A stretch of DNA of 64,000 bases from Bradyrhizobium sp. CER78 (GTDB lineage: Bacteria > Pseudomonadota > Alphaproteobacteria > Rhizobiales > Xanthobacteraceae), in NCBI RefSeq assembly GCF_029846235.1, contig NZ_JARVWP010000003.1:310001-374000 (forward strand). The letters are read 5' to 3'. A program made the translations under genes and the position numbers. The notes under the pieces are model-generated. The model made no database searches, was not told the origin of the DNA, and worked only from the letters and a program-made list of their open reading frames with translations. Below, in pieces: positions 59,695-64,000 of this stretch. How positions within the stretch are numbered: the first letter of the stretch is position 1; each line of letters starts with the position of its first letter.

Positions 59695-61191
59695 TTAGCC
59701 AACCGAACCTTCAAGGCTGATCGAGATCAGCTTCTGCGCTTCCACCGCGAACTCCATCGGCAGTTGCTGCAGCACGTCCTTCACGAAACCGTTGACGACG
59801 AGGCCGACGGCTTCCTCCTGCGAGAGCCCGCGCTGGATGCAGTAGAACAGCACGTCCTCGGAAATCTTCGACGTCGTCGCTTCATGCTCGAACGTCGCCG
59901 AGGAATTCTTGGCCTCGACATAGGGCACGGTGTGCGCGCCGCATTTGTCGCCGATCAGAAGCGAGTCGCAGGCGGTGTAGTTGCGCGCGCCAGTGGCTTT
60001 ACGATGCGCGCTGACGAGGCCGCGATAGGTGTTCTGCGACTTGCCGGCGGCGATGCCCTTGGAGATGATCCGGCTCGACGTGTTCTTGCCGAGATGAATC
60101 ATCTTGGTGCCAGAGTCGACCTGCTGGAAACCGTTCGAGATCGCGATCGAGTAGAATTCGCCGCTCGAATTGTCGCCGCGCAGGATGCAGCTCGGATACT
60201 TCCAAGTGATCGCCGAACCAGTCTCGACCTGGGTCCAGGAGATCTTGGAATTCTTGCCGCGGCAGTCGCCACGCTTGGTGACGAAGTTGTAGATGCCGCC
60301 CTTGCCCTCGGAATTGCCGGGGTACCAGTTCTGCACCGTCGAATACTTGATCTCGGCATCGTCGAGCGTGATGAGCTCGACCACTGCGGCGTGCAGCTGG
60401 TTCTCGTCGCGCTGCGGCGCGGTGCAGCCTTCAAGATAGGAGACGTAGGAACCCTTGTCGGCGATGATCAGCGTGCGCTCGAACTGGCCGGTGTTGCGCT
60501 CGTTGATGCGGAAATAGGTCGACAGCTCCATCGGGCAGCGCACGCCCGGCGGCACGTAGACGAACGAGCCGTCCGAGAACACCGCCGAGTTCAGCGTCGC
60601 GAAATAGTTGTCCGAGGTCGGCACGACAGTGCCGAGATACTTTTGCACCAGCTCGGGATGCTCGCGGATCGCCTCCGAGATCGGCATGAAGATCACGCCG
60701 GCCGCCTTCAGCTCCTTCTGGAATGTGGTCGCAACCGAGACCGAATCGAACACGGCATCGACCGCGATCTTGCGGTTCGCAGACGGCGGACCGCCCGGCG
60801 GGGGCTCGACGCCCTCGAGGATCGCAACCTCGCGCAGCGGGATGCCGAGCTTCTCATAGGTCTTGAGAATTTCCGGATCGATCTCGTCGATCGAAGACAG
60901 CGTCTTCTTCGGCTTCGGCGCCGCGTAGTAGTAGATGTCCTGGTAGTCGATCTTCGGATAGTCGACGCGCGCCCAGGTCGGCTCGGTCATGGTCAGCCAG
61001 CGGCGATACGCCTCCAGGCGCCATTCCAGCATCCAGGCCGGTTCGTTCTTCTTTGCTGAGATGAAGCGGACGGTGTCTTCCGACAGTCCCTTCGGGGCCT
61101 TGTCGGACTCGATCTGCGTCTCAAACCCATATCGATACTGGTCGACGTCGATGCGCCGGACGCGCTCGACCGTCTCTTGTACAGCAGGCAT
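59695..61191 (-). CDS. sufB: Fe-S scaffold protein SufB
   Basis: The protein has 498 residues, full length. It has the SufB core: [62 protein letters not shown], and the C-terminal [26 protein letters not shown]. It is the cluster-binding scaffold. An imperfect palindrome TTAGAA-N3-TTCAAG lies about 90 bases upstream of its start (61275-61289), a possible iron-control (Irr-type) site. Confidence 0.96.
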   Translation of the reverse strand: MPAVQETVERVRRIDVDQYRYGFETQIESDKAPKGLSEDTVRFISAKKNEPAWMLEWRLEAYRRWLTMTEPTWARVDYPKIDYQDIYYYAAPKPKKTLSSIDEIDPEILKTYEKLGIPLREVAILEGVEPPPGGPPSANRKIAVDAVFDSVSVATTFQKELKAAGVIFMPISEAIREHPELVQKYLGTVVPTSDNYFATLNSAVFSDGSFVYVPPGVRCPMELSTYFRINERNTGQFERTLIIADKGSYVSYLEGCTAPQRDENQLHAAVVELITLDDAEIKYSTVQNWYPGNSEGKGGIYNFVTKRGDCRGKNSKISWTQVETGSAITWKYPSCILRGDNSSGEFYSIAISNGFQQVDSGTKMIHLGKNTSSRIISKGIAAGKSQNTYRGLVSAHRKATGARNYTACDSLLIGDKCGAHTVPYVEAKNSSATFEHEATTSKISEDVLFYCIQRGLSQEEAVGLVVNGFVKDVLQQLPMEFAVEAQKLISISLEGSVG

Positions 61192-61273
61192 TCATATCCT
61201 CCGCTCGCGGTTTCAAGGACCGCGGTGGATCTCAGTTCCGAAAATCTCTTACGATGCTTGAGGACGAAATCCG

Positions 61274-61289
61274 CTTAGAACAGTTCAAG
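61274..61289 (-). promoter_or_regulatory. Possible Irr-type (ICE) box upstream of sufB
   Basis: On the minus strand CTTGAA-CTG-TTCTAAG forms an imperfect palindrome resembling the rhizobial iron control element (TTTAGAA-N3-TTCTAAA type). It overlaps the end of the cysteine desulfurase gene and lies about 83-98 bases before the sufB start. One half-site differs from the consensus, so this is tentative. Confidence 0.35.
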
Positions 61290-62442
61290 CTGTGTTTCGT
61301 CGTTCCCCCTTAACTAAGGTATCGGCGAGCTTTCGCCAAGCCTTGAGGGTCAAATCCACGTCTGTCTCCGTGGTAGACCAGCCAAGACTGAGCCGCACCG
61401 CTCCCTGGGACACCTCCGAGCGGTATCCCATTGCCTCCAGGACATGGGACGGCTGGACCTTGCCCGACGAACAGGCGGAACCGGAGGACACCGCTACCCC
61501 ACCGAGGTCGAATCCGATCACCGCCGTTTCAGCCTTCAATCCCGGCGCGGTGAATAGAACGGTATTCGGCAACCGTTTGACGTCATCAGAGAACACCAGC
61601 ACGTCCGGCGTCTGCCGCAACCCGTGCTCGAGCCGGTCGCGTAGCCCCCGGACGCGGGCGGCGTCGGCCTTCAACGCCGCCATCGCGGCCTTCACGGCCG
61701 CACCAAAGCCTGCGATCCCCGCGACGTTCTCGGTCCCTGCCCGACGCCCGAGCTCCTGCCCGCCGCCGCGCAGTGACGCCTCCAGTCCTTCGACGCCTTC
61801 GGCAAGCACCAGTGCGCCGGTGCCCTTCGGTCCACCGATCTTGTGCGCCGACAGCGTCACGAGATCGGCCTGGGACGAAGTGAGGTCGAACGGGATCTTC
61901 CCGAACGCCTGGATCGCATCGACATGCAGCAGGCCGCCGGCCGCGTGGACGATCGCGGCGACGTCCGCCACCGGCTGGATGGCGCCCGTCTCGTTGTTCG
62001 CCAGCATCACCGAGACCAGCGCGGACGGACCATCCGCCAGCAGCGCGCGCAGATGGTCGAGATCGATCACCCCGGCGCGCGTGACATTGACGGTGCCGAT
62101 CGCTCCACGCGAAAACCGCCCACCCGCGAGGACGGACGCATGCTCGATCGCGGACACCAAAAGCCGCTCGACCGGCGCGCCCGCACCGCGGCGCATTCCC
62201 GGTGTCAAGGCGAGCGCATTGGCTTCGGTCCCGCCGGAGACAAACACGACGTCCTGCGGCCGGCCGCCGACCGCCTTCGCCACCGCGTTGCGCGCATCCT
62301 CGACCATCCGGCGCGCGCGGCGTCCCTCGCTGTGCACCGAGGACGGGTTGCCGCTCAACTCCCACGCCGCGGCCATCGCCGCTTTCGCTTCCTGGCGAAG
62401 CGGCGTGGTGGCATTCCAGTCGAGATAGACGCGATCGGCCAT
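61285..62442 (-). CDS. Cysteine desulfurase (NifS/IscS-like, second copy in the suf run)
   Basis: The protein has 385 residues from ATG 62442. It has DWNATTPL near the start, SGGTEANALAL, HVDAIQAFGKIPFD, the PLP lysine in LSAHKIGGPKGTG, and the longer group I loop with the catalytic Cys in SSGSACSSGKV at about residue 323. It therefore belongs to the IscS/NifS class, unlike SufS. It stands first in the operon and may supply sulfur for SUF or for tRNA thiolation. Alphaproteobacterial suf operons often carry both. Confidence 0.93.
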   Translation of the reverse strand: MADRVYLDWNATTPLRQEAKAAMAAAWELSGNPSSVHSEGRRARRMVEDARNAVAKAVGGRPQDVVFVSGGTEANALALTPGMRRGAGAPVERLLVSAIEHASVLAGGRFSRGAIGTVNVTRAGVIDLDHLRALLADGPSALVSVMLANNETGAIQPVADVAAIVHAAGGLLHVDAIQAFGKIPFDLTSSQADLVTLSAHKIGGPKGTGALVLAEGVEGLEASLRGGGQELGRRAGTENVAGIAGFGAAVKAAMAALKADAARVRGLRDRLEHGLRQTPDVLVFSDDVKRLPNTVLFTAPGLKAETAVIGFDLGGVAVSSGSACSSGKVQPSHVLEAMGYRSEVSQGAVRLSLGWSTTETDVDLTLKAWRKLADTLVKGERRNTA

Positions 62443-62837
62443 CGAGCTTGTCCGCGGCAACCACCGTGGTTGCGGCCTTCCACTGCGACATAACGACAGT
62501 CGGGCAGCGAGACCAGATCAGAGTCAGCCGTGCCTGAGATTTTTCACGCGCACGGAAACCTCACCTGTGTTGCCAGGCAAGACATCCGTTTGCGGCGAGC
62601 GCGATAGCAATGCGACAAACCAAAACTTCAGGTAGCCAACGAACAATTCGGCGTGTTGAACCGCACCGCGCGGCGCAGCGCTGATTCACGCCGGCCAAGC
62701 GGCACAATTTCCTTGATTTTTGCCCCTTGCGTCATGCTAGAAGGCCCTCCAGCGTGCCGCCCGGCGGCGCCTGTGCCGATTTCATCATGAGCCGCCCTGT
62801 TCGCGCCCCGTCGCTGAAGATGGCTCCAACCGGTTGA
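62443..62837. other. Intergenic region between cysteine desulfurase and alpha/beta hydrolase
   Basis: Nearly 400 bases with promoters for both divergent genes. A TTGATTTTTGCCCC stretch near 62715 may be a -35 region for the hydrolase. A minus-strand frame of 75 residues (62628-62855) has no good start or codon support and is rejected. Confidence 0.4.
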
Positions 62838-62851
62838 TTGATCGACGTCAA
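62838..62851 (+). promoter_or_regulatory. FixK/FNR-type palindrome next to the hydrolase start
   Basis: TTGATCGACGTCAA (62838-62851) matches the rhizobial FixK consensus TTGAT-N4-GTCAA exactly. It is nested in a wider perfect inverted repeat TTGATTGA-N6-TCAATCAA (62834-62855). Its centre is only about 37 bases before ATG 62882, too close for the usual activating position. Confidence 0.55.
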
Positions 62852-62878
62852 TCAAGGGAACGCGTCAATCAAGGGAAC
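62846..62878 (+). repeat. 17-bp tandem duplication before the hydrolase start
   Basis: CGTCAATCAAGGGAAC occurs at 62846-62861 and again at 62863-62878, so the ribosome site AAGGGA is duplicated just before ATG 62882. The first copy overlaps the FixK-type palindrome. Confidence 0.85.
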
Positions 62879-62881
62879 ACA

Positions 62882-63529
62882 ATGCCTGAAGTCATTTTCA
62901 CCGGCCCTGCTGGCCGTCTCGAGGGCCGCTATCATCCGGCCAAGCAGAAGAACGCGCCGATTGCGATGATCCTGCATCCGCATCCGCAGTTCCACGGCAC
63001 GATGAATCACCAGATCGTCTACCAGTGCTATTACGCGTTTGCGCATCGCGGCTTCTCGGTGCTGCGCTTCAACTTCCGTGGCGTCGGCCGCAGCCAGGGC
63101 TCGTTCGACCACGGCACCGGCGAACTGTCCGACGCCGCGAGCGCGCTCGACTGGGCGCAGGCGATCAATCCCGAGGCGCGCGCCTGCTGGGTTGCGGGCT
63201 TCTCGTTCGGTGCATGGATCGGCATGCAGCTCCTGATGCGCCGGCCGGAGGTCGAGGGCTTCATCTCGATCGCGCCGCCCGCCAATCTCTACGACTTCTC
63301 GTTCCTCGCGCCCTGCCCGTCGTCGGGCCTGATCGTGCACGGCGACAAGGATGCCGTGGTGCCGCCCAAGGACGTCAACACGCTGGTCGAGAAGCTGAAG
63401 ACGCAAAAGGGCATCGTGATCGACCAGCAGGTCATCCCCGGCGCCAACCACTTCTTCGACGGCAAGCTCGAGCCGCTCATGGAGACGGTGACCGGCTATC
63501 TCGACATGCGGCTGGCTAACGTGCGCTGA
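62882..63529 (+). CDS. Alpha/beta hydrolase
   Basis: The protein has 215 residues from ATG 62882, immediately after the duplicated ribosome site. Motifs: LHPHPQFHGTMNHQI near residue 31, the nucleophile elbow GFSFGAW with Ser108, Asp in HGDKDAVVPP, and His in PGANHFFDG. It is a short, soluble hydrolase of the dienelactone-hydrolase-like group, common in alphaproteobacteria; the substrate is unknown. Confidence 0.88.
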   Translation: MPEVIFTGPAGRLEGRYHPAKQKNAPIAMILHPHPQFHGTMNHQIVYQCYYAFAHRGFSVLRFNFRGVGRSQGSFDHGTGELSDAASALDWAQAINPEARACWVAGFSFGAWIGMQLLMRRPEVEGFISIAPPANLYDFSFLAPCPSSGLIVHGDKDAVVPPKDVNTLVEKLKTQKGIVIDQQVIPGANHFFDGKLEPLMETVTGYLDMRLANVR

Positions 63530-63546
63530 CGCGGGGCGCTGACCTT

Positions 63547-63632
63547 GTAGCCCGGATGAAGCGTAGCGAAATCCGGGACCACTCTCGCCGCGGACAAGAA
63601 CCCCGGATTGCGCTTCGCTGCATCCGGGCTAC
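63547..63632. repeat. Intergenic palindrome, GTAGCCCGGATGAAGCG family
   Basis: GTAGCCCGGATG (from 63547) and CATCCGGGCTAC (to 63632) are inverted, with AATCCGGG and CCCCGGATT pairing inside. It lies between the convergent hydrolase and SMR genes. It matches a widespread proteobacterial repeat type. Confidence 0.9.
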
Positions 63633-63639
63633 GCATCCC

Positions 63640-63969
63640 TCACTCCGGCGCCAGCTTCAGCGCGGCGATCCCGATCAGCACGAACACGATCCCGGCAACC
63701 TTCATCGGATTCAGCGCCTCGTTGAACAGCAGCACGCCCATGGTCAGCGTGCCGGCCGCGCCGATGCCGGTCCACACCGTGTAGGCGACGCCGACGCCGA
63801 GCACCTGCAGCGCGCGCCCGAGCAGGAACACGAACGCGGCGAGCAGCAGCAGCGAGACCAGCGTCCAGCCGAGCCGTGTATAGCCTTCGGCATACTTCAT
63901 CGAGATCGCCCAGCCGACATCGAGAAGACCGGCGACGACGAGCGCGATCCAGGCAACCGAGTGCGACAT
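63640..63969 (-). CDS. SMR-family transporter (SugE/Gdx-like) with Asp at the key acidic site
   Basis: This encodes 109 residues with four membrane helices. The sequence follows the guanidinium exporter (SugE/Gdx) type: GWAISMKYAEGYTRLGWT, VAYTVWTGIGAAGTLTMG and NPMKVAGIVFVLIGI. The membrane-embedded Glu that binds substrate and protons in helix 1 (Glu13 in SugE, Glu14 in EmrE) is Asp17 here, in AGLLDVGWA. It might change affinity or pH dependence. It is a single gene; its partner for a heterodimer is not present. Confidence 0.88.
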   Translation of the reverse strand: MSHSVAWIALVVAGLLDVGWAISMKYAEGYTRLGWTLVSLLLLAAFVFLLGRALQVLGVGVAYTVWTGIGAAGTLTMGVLLFNEALNPMKVAGIVFVLIGIAALKLAPE

Positions 63970-64000
63970 GGCTTACGCGGCAAGCTTCAGCATGTGCGCG

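Overview
The window reads as a chromosomal segment of a high-GC alphaproteobacterium, most likely Bradyrhizobium or a close relative (inference). Supporting signs are: a complete SUF iron-sulfur operon with no iscR/rirA-like gene upstream, a class I PHA synthase, two Omp25/31-type barrels, FixK2-type boxes, short leaderless leader ORFs like those of rhizobial trp genes, and many copies of rhizobial-style intergenic palindromes. Genes are dense and mostly housekeeping. I see no phage, transposase, CRISPR array or rRNA; one tRNA (Glu, UUC) is present.

1-5 kb: the 3' end of a small heat-shock (Hsp20) gene and a train of four small unknown genes, then tRNA-Glu, a tiny secreted peptide, a lipoprotein, an M20-type amidohydrolase and a TSUP permease. 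5-12 kb: a PrsW-like membrane protease, an HdeD-like protein, a DAHP synthase preceded by a well-formed transcription attenuator with an aromatic-rich leader peptide, and the EF-P beta-lysylation module (epmA-epmB divergent from efp). 12-19 kb: envelope and stress genes (M23 peptidase, tautomerase, periplasmic chorismate mutase, DapA-like aldolase, cupin, AhpD-like protein divergent from a MarR regulator with two palindromic operators, Tat-exported lytic transglycosylase).

19-27 kb: a minus-strand block of SDR, recJ, a haloacid dehalogenase-like gene, glpX, homoserine dehydrogenase, an AlaC-like aminotransferase and a small lipoprotein. 27-36 kb: phaC, a MAPEG protein, an unknown gene, a methyltransferase, both types of argC side by side, a PaiB-like gene whose upstream region carries a second leaderless leader ORF (Ile and Arg runs), a Tat-exported metallo-beta-lactamase-fold hydrolase, DedA, and a small COX1-like membrane protein behind a FixK2-type box. 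36-44 kb: parE, two Omp25/31-like barrels, an SDR, an FAD monooxygenase and a secreted caspase-like protein.

44-54 kb: an AraC regulator, a TetR regulator, a truncated AraC paralogue, a 1281-residue autotransporter, an RhlE-type helicase and a diguanylate cyclase. 54-64 kb: a TfoX-N protein with a lysine-rich tail, the SUF operon (cysteine desulfurase, sufB, sufC, sufD, sufS, sufT, sufA), an alpha/beta hydrolase with a FixK-like palindrome next to its start, and an SMR transporter with Asp in place of the essential Glu.

The most notable items are the DAHP-synthase attenuator at 6916-7120, whose four pairing segments can be read directly, and a similarly arranged candidate leader at 33700-33810 upstream of paiB-argC.
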